Shown here: piece by piece, positions 36,036 through 43,452 of the stretch
How the letters are laid out: the number at the start of each line of letters is the position of its first letter
How positions within the stretch are numbered: position 1 is the stretch's first letter
Source: Craterilacuibacter sp. RT1T
GTDB lineage: Bacteria; Pseudomonadota; Gammaproteobacteria; Burkholderiales; Chromobacteriaceae
Length of the DNA stretch: 64,000 nucleotides
Assembly (NCBI RefSeq): GCF_023502145.1
Contig: NZ_JAMFLI010000009.1
Span: 1 to 64,000, forward strand
Direction: 5' to 3'
Notes under the pieces: model-generated
Told to the model about the DNA's origin: nothing
What the model saw: the letters and a program-made list of their open reading frames with translations, nothing else
Databases searched by the model: none
Program-made: the position numbers and the translations under genes

Positions 36036-36788
36036 TTATTTGGCGGCGTTGACCATGTACTCCACGGCGGCCTTGAATTCGTCGTCCGGGCCGGTAAAGC
36101 CACCTTTAGGTGGCATCGCATTCAGACCCTTGGTCGAAATGGCGATAACCTCGGCCAAGCCCGGCTTCAGGCGTGGTGCCCAGGCTGCCTTGTCGCCGAA
36201 CTTGGGCGCACCGGCGACACCTGTTGCATGGCAAGCCACACACACTGCGTCATAAACCTTCTTGCCGGCAACGGCCGGATCCAGACCTGCCACGGCACCG
36301 GCTGGCGCAGAAGCATCCGCACCGGCAGCAGGCTCGGCAAACTTGCCGCCGCTATGATTTACCATATACACCACGGCGCGCTTGACTTCGTCGTCGGTCA
36401 GATCGGCACCACCACCTCGCGCCGGCATGGCGTTAAAGCCACTAATCGCATGGGTAAACAGCATCGCCTCACCCTTGCCGATACGTGGCGCCCAAGCTGC
36501 GTTATCGCCAAACTTGGGCGAACCGGCCAGACCTGCAGCATGGCAAGATGCGCAAAGCGCGGTGTAAACACCTTCGCCGGTACGCGAACCTGGCGGATCA
36601 CCGGCTACCGATTCACCCACCGGCTTCAGGCGAGCGGCAACGGCCTCTTTAGTCATCACCTCGGCGTTGACGTCAAAACCACTGGTTGCCAGTTTGGCCA
36701 GCAGATAGATCACAACCACCACGAAGGCGATAATGCCCACGAGCACTTTGATAAGCTGTGCTGGAGCCATCTTGTTTTCGTTACTCAT
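36036..36788 (-). CDS. Diheme c-type cytochrome (cytochrome c5-like)
   Basis: The 250-residue protein has an N-terminal membrane anchor (about 11-35) and two tandem cytochrome c domains, each with a CxxCH haem site: CASCH and CVACH. Each also has the FGDxAAWAPR segment and a methionine ligand in FNAMPARGG and LNAMPPKGG. The two domains look like an internal duplication. It is probably a periplasmic, membrane-tethered electron carrier to a terminal oxidase or nitrite/nitric-oxide reductase. The start at 36788 gives the short cytoplasmic tail before the anchor; an ATG ten codons upstream is also in frame. Confidence 0.9.
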   Translation of the reverse strand: MSNENKMAPAQLIKVLVGIIAFVVVVIYLLAKLATSGFDVNAEVMTKEAVAARLKPVGESVAGDPPGSRTGEGVYTALCASCHAAGLAGSPKFGDNAAWAPRIGKGEAMLFTHAISGFNAMPARGGGADLTDDEVKRAVVYMVNHSGGKFAEPAAGADASAPAGAVAGLDPAVAGKKVYDAVCVACHATGVAGAPKFGDKAAWAPRLKPGLAEVIAISTKGLNAMPPKGGFTGPDDEFKAAVEYMVNAAK

Positions 36789-36913
36789 ACGGTCCCGCCT
36801 GATGAAGATAAATGACAATTACAATCGGACGCGATTATACGCAATGTGCATCGACATGGGAAGAAACCCATGCTGGACTGTAGGCCTTTGATCAGCTATT
36901 ATCGCGCCCTAAT

Positions 36914-36990
36914 GCATCCGTAGCTCAGTTGGATAGAGTGTCAGTTTCCGAAGCTGAAGGTCACAGGTTCGATCCCTGTCGGGTGCACCA
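36914..36990 (+). tRNA. tRNA-Arg (anticodon CCG)
   Basis: The 77-nt plus-strand sequence folds into a cloverleaf. The acceptor stem is GCATCCG with CGGGTGC, the anticodon stem TCAGT/GCTGA carries loop TTCCGAA (anticodon CCG), the T arm is ACAGG-TTCGATC-CCTGT, and CCA is encoded. A terminator follows. The accessory island begins less than 100 bases downstream. Confidence 0.95.
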
Positions 36991-36999
36991 GAATGCCGA

Positions 37000-37030
37000 A
37001 AGCCTGCAAGTCAAACTTGCAGGCTTTTTT
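37000..37030 (+). terminator. Terminator after tRNA-Arg
   Basis: AAGCCTGCAAG (37000-37010) pairs with CTTGCAGGCTT (37016-37026) and a T-run follows to 37030. Confidence 0.9.
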
Positions 37031-37048
37031 CATTGCACGCTCGCCGGG

Positions 37049-37333
37049 TTAGCGTTTAGCCGCCAGCTCGACAATGCGCCGCGTCAGCGCATAGGATTTT
37101 TCAAACGACTGCATCGGCAGAAACTCGTAGATCGAGTGGAAGTTGTGCGCGCCGGTGAAGTAGTTCGGCGTGCATACGCCGCGCGGCGACAAGGCCGAGC
37201 CATCGGTGCCGCCACGCATGGCGATCACCTTGGGCGCGATGCCCAGTTCGGCCATACCGGCAAAGATCAGGTCGATGGCGCGGCGGTCATCGCCCAGCGA
37301 CTGAACGATATTGGCGTACATATCGTTCACCTG
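37049..37333 (-). pseudogene. pepT: 3' fragment of a peptidase T gene
   Basis: The last about 94 codons of a pepT gene are present in frame, without the 5' two thirds. From 37059 to 37333 the DNA matches 46540-46814 of the intact pepT at 267 of 275 positions without gaps. Seven of the eight differences are silent third-base changes; one changes Val to Met. The C-terminal residues differ (AAKR versus AAKVQA). The fragment lies between tRNA-Arg and the AllH-like gene and cannot encode a working peptidase. Confidence 0.9.
37059..37333. repeat. 275-bp direct repeat, left copy (island boundary)
   Basis: It is 97% identical to 46540-46814 in the same orientation. Together the copies flank the accessory island; similarity ends abruptly after CACCTG at 37333. 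Confidence 0.9.
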
Positions 37334-37359
37334 CTACGCGACACGCCACTGTCGGACTA

Positions 37360-38253
37360 TCATTTAGCGGCTATGCTTGCCCAGCCCAAAGCCGAGAGAC
37401 CGGCCAAGCATCCTGCCAAAGTATCCATTCCAGAACTTGAACCATGTGCCAACAAATCGGTAGCACTGCACTCGATGGCGCGCCCATCTTCCTCTGCCAG
37501 CACCTGCAATAGGCGACACGTCAAAGGGCTAAAAATCCCGTCACCTGCGAGCAGCAGGTAATCCTGACTTACGCGCGTGGTTTGCCCTATAAGCGGAAGA
37601 ATGGCGGCGCTCAGCTCGGCAAAAAGCGGATGGTGCATCGCATACAAAACAGCCAGCAAGCCGCACAAGAAGTCGTCACCCGCCGGGGTCAGCCCTGCTC
37701 CCAGCCCCACAATGCGGCGGCATGGTGCCTGACAGGGCTCGCAGGCAAACAAGGCCTGCACACAATCATCAAGCAGCGGACGCACCCAAGGATGCATGCA
37801 ATTAAGCTCACTGACAGGACGTTGCCTGGCAAACTGTTGTAAACAGTCCGTCAATAACGTCAACCGCAGCACGCTGTCGGGAGATCGGATCAATCGTTGC
37901 GGCCGATACGCCGCCGGGTCCGCAATAGTGGCGGGGCCCGCCAGCGTCAGATGGCCGATCTGCAGCAGCTCGCCGCGCCGCTCGACCCGATCCCCTACGT
38001 CAAACCAGCTAGGAAAACCGGCATCTCCGGGTAAAGCAAGCGCCAAAGCGTGCGCCTGCAAAGGCAAGCGCACGTCCAGCAACGGCAATAGCAGGGCATG
38101 CCCATCGAGCATGAGATTGCAGCTATGTGCATACACACTGTGCACACGGCCGCAACCAACCCGATGCCATGCACAAGGGCCGGCCGCTAGCAGATAAGGC
38201 TGATCAGCCTGCGATGGCTTCAATGATGCTGTCCGAATCGCTGACCCAACCAA
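37360..38253 (-). CDS. DUF2877 protein, AllH (YlbF)-like subunit
   Basis: The 297-residue protein matches the DUF2877/YlbF type, with [23 protein letters not shown] near the centre and a [16 protein letters not shown]-terminal motif. In E. coli the equivalent AllH works with AllF (FdrA) and AllG (YlbE) as an oxamate carbamoyltransferase that converts oxalurate and phosphate to oxamate and carbamoyl phosphate. Counterparts of AllF and AllG are encoded on the other side of this island. The start is a TTG at 38253 preceded by an AGGGGGGG stretch, overlapping the isochorismatase-like gene by 50 bases. Confidence 0.85.
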   Translation of the reverse strand: MVGSAIRTASLKPSQADQPYLLAAGPCAWHRVGCGRVHSVYAHSCNLMLDGHALLLPLLDVRLPLQAHALALALPGDAGFPSWFDVGDRVERRGELLQIGHLTLAGPATIADPAAYRPQRLIRSPDSVLRLTLLTDCLQQFARQRPVSELNCMHPWVRPLLDDCVQALFACEPCQAPCRRIVGLGAGLTPAGDDFLCGLLAVLYAMHHPLFAELSAAILPLIGQTTRVSQDYLLLAGDGIFSPLTCRLLQVLAEEDGRAIECSATDLLAHGSSSGMDTLAGCLAGLSALGWASIAAK

Positions 38254-38875
38254 AAATCCCCCCCTGTGCCTTGATCATTTCCAGTGCGACACGGTGGAAC
38301 TCAGGGAAATAGCTCGCCACGCAATCAGAAGGAACAATGCACTCGTAACCACGATCATTGCCTTCCCGTACGGTGGTATGCACGCAGACCTCAACCGTCA
38401 CACCACACACGATCAGCGTCTGGATCTCGCGATTACGCAGCAACAGATCCAGGTCAGTTGCAAAAAAAGCACCTTTACCCGGCTTGTCGACCACCGGCTC
38501 GCCTTCTATCGGATAAAGCTCAGGAATGATGTCGTGACCGTATTCACCACGAACCAAGATGCGCCCCATCGGGCCCTTATCGCCTATGCCGCACTCGAGG
38601 CCGCCACGCAGACGCTTGGCCGGTGGACAATCGCTCATATCGGGGCGATGACCTTCGCGGGTGTGCACGACGAACATGCCGGCACTACGTGCTGCAGCCA
38701 GCAGGCGACGGCATGGCTCTATGGTCGAACGCAATAGCGATACGTCGTTGCCCAGCATTTCACCGAAACCACCAGGCTCAACAAAGTCACGCTGCATGTC
38801 GATCATGATGAGGGCACTACGGCTGGGGTCGAACTCCAATTCATACGGTTCGGCCTTGATGCTTTTCAGGGTCAT
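38204..38875 (-). CDS. Isochorismatase-fold cysteine hydrolase, biuret-hydrolase-like
   Basis: The 223-residue enzyme has the catalytic triad of cysteine amidohydrolases: D26 in [10 protein letters not shown]131 in [10 protein letters not shown] and C164 in [11 protein letters not shown]. The surrounding sequence [36 protein letters not shown] and [11 protein letters not shown] matches biuret hydrolase (BiuH) and triuret/ureide hydrolases far better than nicotinamidase or true isochorismatase. It probably cleaves a terminal amide from a ureide. The start at 38875 follows GGAGAAAAAGC. It is the first gene of the minus-strand unit of the island and is divergent from the LysR gene. Confidence 0.85.
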   Translation of the reverse strand: MTLKSIKAEPYELEFDPSRSALIMIDMQRDFVEPGGFGEMLGNDVSLLRSTIEPCRRLLAAARSAGMFVVHTREGHRPDMSDCPPAKRLRGGLECGIGDKGPMGRILVRGEYGHDIIPELYPIEGEPVVDKPGKGAFFATDLDLLLRNREIQTLIVCGVTVEVCVHTTVREGNDRGYECIVPSDCVASYFPEFHRVALEMIKAQGGIFGWVSDSDSIIEAIAG

Positions 38876-39105
38876 GCTTTTTCTCCAATCGATTATTGGC
38901 GTCCGGCCCGTCAAGGCCGGAAAAATAGAGAGGGCGCCGAATGAAACCGGTGCAGGACAGGCAATGCAGCGAGTGTAGTCCCGCACGCAGCAATCGAAAC
39001 CGAAAGAAATTGCAGACACCTAGACTGCAGCGACAAATTTTTTGCATCACATAAAAACCATTCAATCCCTTATGATGCAAGCTCAATTTTTGTCGAGAAC
39101 CACAC
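38876..39105. promoter_or_regulatory. Divergent regulatory region with nested LysR-type dyad
   Basis: TTGCATCA (39042-39049) is inverted as TGATGCAA (39073-39080). Around it CGACAAA (39031-39037) is inverted as TTTGTCG (39089-39095), both dyads sharing a centre near 39062, just before the LysR gene. A hairpin TCCGGCC/GGCCGGA lies in the leader of the hydrolase gene. The dyads are likely regulator-binding sites for both directions. Confidence 0.6.
38945..38964. repeat. 20-bp repeat, copy 1
   Basis: This 20-mer (AACCGGTG-x-AGGACAGGCAA) recurs at 41770-41789 with one mismatch, here upstream of the minus-strand hydrolase gene. It is a possible shared regulatory site. Confidence 0.4.
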
Positions 39106-40023
39106 ATGATTATCCAGACCGAGGCCCTGCGTGTAGTGGAAACTGTCGCCCGTTACCGCAGCTTCACTGCGGCTGCCGAGCGCTTACATAAGGTTCCCTC
39201 CGCGATCAGCTATACGGTGCGCAAACTGGAGGAAAACATTGGCACCCAACTGTTTACCCGGGAAGGTAAACAAGTAGAGCTGACAAGTGAAGGACGCTAC
39301 TTTCTCGATCACGCCCGTGACATTCTGCGCGATCTGGAAATGCTGCAAGCCGATATCACCCAGTTACACGGCGGTGTGGAAAAGCAATTGCGCATCGGCC
39401 TAAATAACCTGCTCAACGACGAGCCGCTGGCCGAAATGGCCGGAGAGCTACAACAGCGCTTTCCAGCCTGCCAGCAGTCCTACCGGACCGAGGTGTACAA
39501 CGGCGTGTGGGATGCGCTGCTCGACAAGCGCATCGATTTGGCACTAGGGGCGCCCAATGTACTGCCACAAGGAGCAGACCTCAAATATCTGCCGATGGGC
39601 GAAGTGCACTGGGATTTCGTACTCAGCCCACAACACCCGCTGGCAGCGGAACAGGGCGTACTCGGCAGCCGTGAACTGGCAGCCTATCCGGCCATTTCGG
39701 TCATGGATACATCAATGAGTCTATCCAAGAAAGAGACTTGGTTGATCAAAGGCCAAAGAGTGATCTACGTTCCGGACTCCGCCAGCAAACTCAGAATGCT
39801 GGTTGCCGGTGCTGGCATCAGTTTTATGCCGCGCCATTTGTGTGCAGCCGCCGTCCACCGCGGTCTACTGCTACGCAAGAATGTGTCTTCTCCCAAACCA
39901 CCCACACAAATTATGGCGGCCTGGCACCGCCGCCATAAAGGCAAGGTACTGGCGGCCGTTGTGGAAAAGCTGGCCGAGCCAAGCTTTCTGCGGCGCTGGC
40001 TGGCAGACAACTATCAATTGTGA
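39106..40023 (+). CDS. LysR-family transcriptional regulator
   Basis: The 305-residue protein has a winged helix-turn-helix at residues 8-65 (YRSFTAAAERLHKVPSAISYTVRKLEENIG) and a periplasmic-binding-protein-like effector domain from about 90. It is divergent from the hydrolase-allH unit and precedes the permease genes, so it is the obvious local regulator. The effector is unknown; a ureide or nucleobase is likely from context. The nested dyad just upstream of its start would allow autoregulation and control of the divergent unit. Confidence 0.9.
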   Translation: MIIQTEALRVVETVARYRSFTAAAERLHKVPSAISYTVRKLEENIGTQLFTREGKQVELTSEGRYFLDHARDILRDLEMLQADITQLHGGVEKQLRIGLNNLLNDEPLAEMAGELQQRFPACQQSYRTEVYNGVWDALLDKRIDLALGAPNVLPQGADLKYLPMGEVHWDFVLSPQHPLAAEQGVLGSRELAAYPAISVMDTSMSLSKKETWLIKGQRVIYVPDSASKLRMLVAGAGISFMPRHLCAAAVHRGLLLRKNVSSPKPPTQIMAAWHRRHKGKVLAAVVEKLAEPSFLRRWLADNYQL

Positions 40024-40044
40024 GTATCGTGCAAAATTTTTGAT

Positions 40045-40075
40045 TACAAAGCGTTTGACAGCGCAATATTTTGTA
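40045..40075. promoter_or_regulatory. Inverted repeat upstream of the permease operon
   Basis: TACAAA (40045-40050) and TTTGTA (40070-40075) form a dyad with 19-base spacing, upstream of the FNR box. It could be a second LysR-protein site; the support is only symmetry and position. Confidence 0.35.
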
Positions 40076-40089
40076 GCGGCAGCCACGGC

Positions 40090-40132
40090 TTGATCTTAAT
40101 CAAACTTTAGGGAGGAGGGGGAAGCTTAGACT
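40090..40132 (+). promoter_or_regulatory. FNR/ANR box with class II promoter of the permease-allF-allG unit
   Basis: TTGAT-CTTA-ATCAA (40090-40103) is a perfect FNR consensus. A -10-like TAGACT lies at 40127-40132; a transcript start at about 40138 would put the box centre (40096.5) at -41.5, the standard class II position. No good -35 is present, as expected for an activated promoter. Confidence 0.7.
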
Positions 40133-40168
40133 GCGCGCCATTGATTGCTCCAGCAAGGCAGGTTGACC

Positions 40169-41740
40169 ATGACGCAACAGACTCCGGCAGGCGGCTCCCA
40201 GCCATTGCAGGCGAGCGCATTTGCCCCGCGCAACTGGGTGGCGGGTGACCTGAATGCACTGTTCGGTCTGGGCACCAATAATCTGCTCAACCTACTGGTA
40301 CTCACCGGCCTGTTGCTGGGCGTGGTGGAGGTACCGGCGGAATTGGTATTCGGTCGCATCCTGCCCGCGGTCGGGGTCATGCTATTTTTAACGAACTGCT
40401 ACTATGCTTGGCTTGCGCGCGATCTAGCCTTGAAAACCGGACGCGACGATGTCACCGCCCTACCCTCCGGGGCCAGCGTGCCGCATATGTTCATTGTGGT
40501 CATGGTCGTGATGCTGCCCGTAAAGATCACGACCGGCGACCCGATCAAGGCGTGGCATGCCGGTGTGGCCTGGGTCTTTCTCGAAGGGCTGGTCATTATC
40601 GCCGGCGCCTTTGTCGCCCCGCTAATTCGTCGCCTCACCCCTAGCGCAGCCTTGCTTGGCACACTAGCAGGCGTCTCGATCGCCTTCATCTCGCTCAAAC
40701 CGATGATGGAAATTTTCATCAATCCGTGGATTGGCCTGCCGGCACTGATCATCATCCTAGGAGGCTGGTTTGCCGGCGTGCGCTTCCCCTTCGGCCTGCC
40801 GGCGGCACTCGTTGCAGTCCTCGTCGGAATACTGGCGGCCGCATTTACTGGCCAGATGGCCCTCGACCAGATCGGCAACGCCTTTGAACATGTCGGCATC
40901 CATCTACCGCTGCCACAATTAAGTGCCATTTTTGGTGGATTGGAAAGCATATGGCCGCTTCTGGTCACAGCCATTCCCTTTGGCGTCTACGACTTCATCG
41001 AAGCGATGAACAATGTAGAAAGTGCCGAAAAGGGCGGCGACAGCTACCCGCTGCGCAAGGTGCTGGTCGCGCTGGGCTGCACTAGCCTGATCGGCACCTT
41101 GCTGGGCAGCCCGTTCGCCAACGCCGTGTATATCGGCCACCCCGGCTGGAAGCAAGCCGGCGGGCGCATCGGCTACTCGCTGGCGACCGGCCTGCTGATC
41201 CTCGCCGTCTGCCTGCTAGGCGTGGTGCCGGTGCTGCTCTCGCTGATTCCGCTACCTGCTGTGCTACCCATCCTGCTCTATATCAGTCTCTTAGTCGCCG
41301 CGCAGGCATTCCAGACCAACCCCAGCCGCTATGCGCCGGCCATCGTGTTCGCGATGGTGCCCCACTTCGCCGCCTGGGGGCTAACTCTGGTTGACGGCAG
41401 TCTGGACGCAGCCGGCCTGAGCGCGACCGGCATCGGCAACGAACTGGCTCAGCGTGGCATTCTGTATGAAGGCATGGCGCGGCTGGGACAGGGGGCCATC
41501 CTCAGCGGCCTCATCTTCGGCGCAATCACCGTATTCCTGATCGACCGCCGCTTCCGCCATGCGGCAGGCTATGCACTGGCTGGCGCTGCACTAAGCTTTT
41601 TCGGTTTTATCCACGGCCCGGCCATCGGCTGGGCGGTAACCCCCGAGATGGCTGGCGCCTATGTACTGGTTGCCCTGCTGTGCTGGCTATTCCAGTACTG
41701 CCCCAATGTTCCGAGCAACGGGGAGGCACACAGCCACTAA
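40169..41740 (+). CDS. NCS2-family nucleobase permease (first of two)
   Basis: The 523-residue protein has about 13 membrane segments and NCS2 features: DVTALPSGASVPHMF near residue 95, FGVYDFIEAMNNVESAEKGGDSYP with the family glutamate, and GHPGWKQAGGRIGYS. It belongs to the larger, AzgA-like or uncharacterised branch rather than the UraA branch. The substrate is probably a purine, uracil-like base or ureide. The ATG at 40169 is preferred to a TTG eight codons upstream. It is the first gene behind the FNR-type promoter. Confidence 0.85.
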   Translation: MTQQTPAGGSQPLQASAFAPRNWVAGDLNALFGLGTNNLLNLLVLTGLLLGVVEVPAELVFGRILPAVGVMLFLTNCYYAWLARDLALKTGRDDVTALPSGASVPHMFIVVMVVMLPVKITTGDPIKAWHAGVAWVFLEGLVIIAGAFVAPLIRRLTPSAALLGTLAGVSIAFISLKPMMEIFINPWIGLPALIIILGGWFAGVRFPFGLPAALVAVLVGILAAAFTGQMALDQIGNAFEHVGIHLPLPQLSAIFGGLESIWPLLVTAIPFGVYDFIEAMNNVESAEKGGDSYPLRKVLVALGCTSLIGTLLGSPFANAVYIGHPGWKQAGGRIGYSLATGLLILAVCLLGVVPVLLSLIPLPAVLPILLYISLLVAAQAFQTNPSRYAPAIVFAMVPHFAAWGLTLVDGSLDAAGLSATGIGNELAQRGILYEGMARLGQGAILSGLIFGAITVFLIDRRFRHAAGYALAGAALSFFGFIHGPAIGWAVTPEMAGAYVLVALLCWLFQYCPNVPSNGEAHSH

Positions 41741-41769
41741 AACTTGTAAAACCATGGATGCCCGGCGTG

Positions 41770-41789
41770 AACCGGTGAAGGACAGGCAA
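41770..41789. repeat. 20-bp repeat, copy 2
   Basis: It matches 38945-38964 at 19 of 20 positions and lies between the two permease genes, upstream of the second one. Confidence 0.4.
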
Positions 41790-41824
41790 ATCTTTCGACC
41801 CAAGTTCACACCAGGAATCCGAAC

Positions 41825-43384
41825 ATGAGTACAACAACCCCAAACACCGGCCATGCCGGTAACGGGCCGCGGCTGTGGAGCCGCGGCGATCTGGACGGCT
41901 TTTTCGGCCTGTTCAGCAACTCGCTGGCCAACACGCTGACCGCAGTGTTCCTGCTGTCGGTGGTACTGGCGCTGCCGGGCGACATCGTCTGGCAGGGCAT
42001 CGTGCCGGGCTTCGGCGTCACGTTGGCCTTCGGCAACATCTTCCTCGCCTGGCAGGCATGGAAACTCGGCAAGAAGGAAGGCCGCGACAGCGTGACCGCG
42101 CTGCCTTACGGCCTGTCGGTGCCGCACTACTTCATCGTGACCTTCGCGATCATGATGCCCATCATCGCCAAGACCGGCGACGCCAAACTGGCGTGGGGCA
42201 TCGCGATGGCGTGGACCTTCGTGCACGGCATCGTGGTCGCGATCGGCGCCTTCGTCGGTGACTGGCTGCGCCGCGTGACCCCGCGCGCCGCGATGCTGGG
42301 CACGCTGGCGGGCATGGCCGTGTCGTATATCGCGCTGACCCCGTCGTTCCGCGTGTACGACGCTGCCTGGCTCGGCCTGATCTGCTTCGGTATCCTGCTG
42401 TTCGGCTGGCTGGCCAATATCAAGATGCCGTTCAAGCTGCCGGCCGGCCTGCTGGCGATCTTTGTCGGCACCATCCTGGGCTGGGTGACCGGCTATATGA
42501 AGGTCGAACCCCTGATCGCCGCCACCCAGACCGTCGGCTTCAACATGCCGCTGATGCATCTGGACGTGCTGATGCTGGGCTTCGCCAATGTCGGCCCCTA
42601 CGTGGTGTCGGCGATCCCGCTGGCGGTTTACCTGTTCATGGAAACCCTGATGAACGTCGAGAGCGCAGAAGTGGCCGGCGACAAGTACAGCGCCCGCTCG
42701 ATCTGCCTCGGTGCAGCAGGCGGCACGCTGGTGGGCGCGCTGTTCGGCTCGGTCGTGCCGACGCTGGTGTATATCGGCCACCCGGGCTGGAAGCAGGCCG
42801 GCGGGCGCATCGGCTACTCGTGGGCGACCGGCGTGGCCATGCTGCTGCTGTGCAGCTTCGGCATGATCAACATCCTGCTCAACATCATCCCGATCGTCGC
42901 CATCCTGCCGATCCTGATGTACATCGCCATGCTGATCCTGTCGCAGGCCTTCCGCGAGACGCCTAAGGCGCATGCGCCGGCCGTGGCCATCGCGCTGATC
43001 CCGTGGCTGGCCGACTGGGTGAAGGTCACCATCGACAACACGCTGAACGCCGCCGGCACCTCGGTCGCGCAACTGGGTGCCGACAAGCTGGCCGCCAGCG
43101 GCGTGTTCTACGATGGCATGGCCGTGCTCGGCGCCAGCGCGATCCTGGTCGCGATGATGCTGGCCGCCATCGTCGCCCGCGTGATCGACCGCAACTACCT
43201 GCACGCCGCGATCTTCGGCTTTATCGCCGCTGCGATGTCCTTCTTCGGCGTGATCCACGCCACCGGTTTCGGCTTCGGCATGGCGACCGGCCCGGCTATC
43301 GGTTATCTCGCGATCGGCGCCGGCTGCCTGCTGTTCCACTACACGCAGGGCAGCCAGCCCAGCCCGTCCGACGACGCGCCCTGA
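41825..43384 (+). CDS. NCS2-family nucleobase permease (second of two)
   Basis: The 519-residue paralogue of the preceding permease shares RDSVTALPYGLSVPHYF, YLFMETLMNVESAEVAGDKYS and GHPGWKQAGGRIGYS. It is richer in G+C than its neighbour, and a 66-bp patch around the last motif is 94% identical in DNA to the first permease gene while flanking parts are much more diverged. Two different permeases in one operon suggest two related substrates or import plus export. A hairpin separates it from the allF-like gene. Confidence 0.87.
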   Translation: MSTTTPNTGHAGNGPRLWSRGDLDGFFGLFSNSLANTLTAVFLLSVVLALPGDIVWQGIVPGFGVTLAFGNIFLAWQAWKLGKKEGRDSVTALPYGLSVPHYFIVTFAIMMPIIAKTGDAKLAWGIAMAWTFVHGIVVAIGAFVGDWLRRVTPRAAMLGTLAGMAVSYIALTPSFRVYDAAWLGLICFGILLFGWLANIKMPFKLPAGLLAIFVGTILGWVTGYMKVEPLIAATQTVGFNMPLMHLDVLMLGFANVGPYVVSAIPLAVYLFMETLMNVESAEVAGDKYSARSICLGAAGGTLVGALFGSVVPTLVYIGHPGWKQAGGRIGYSWATGVAMLLLCSFGMINILLNIIPIVAILPILMYIAMLILSQAFRETPKAHAPAVAIALIPWLADWVKVTIDNTLNAAGTSVAQLGADKLAASGVFYDGMAVLGASAILVAMMLAAIVARVIDRNYLHAAIFGFIAAAMSFFGVIHATGFGFGMATGPAIGYLAIGAGCLLFHYTQGSQPSPSDDAP

Positions 43385-43416
43385 TCCTGCACCATCCTAC
43401 TTAAGAACACACTACG

Positions 43417-43440
43417 CGGGCTGCCGGAAACGGCAGCCCG
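43417..43440 (+). other. Perfect hairpin with GAAA loop before the allF-like gene
   Basis: CGGGCTGCCG (43417-43426) pairs with CGGCAGCCCG (43431-43440) around a GAAA tetraloop and is directly followed by the GGGAG ribosome binding site. There is no T-run, so it is more likely an mRNA-stability or translation element than a terminator. Confidence 0.6.
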
Positions 43441-43452
43441 GGGAGAAATGAC

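Noticed and set aside
36914-37333. Phage-type attachment site in tRNA-Arg
   Set aside because: No copy of the tRNA 3' end is found at the right island border and no integrase gene is present; the flanking repeat is pepT sequence instead.
41687-43339. 550-codon open frame antisense to the second permease
   Set aside because: It is very rich in His, Asp, Arg and Gln, the composition expected from the complement of a GC-rich membrane protein gene, and shows no motif; the plus-strand frame encodes a clear NCS2 permease.
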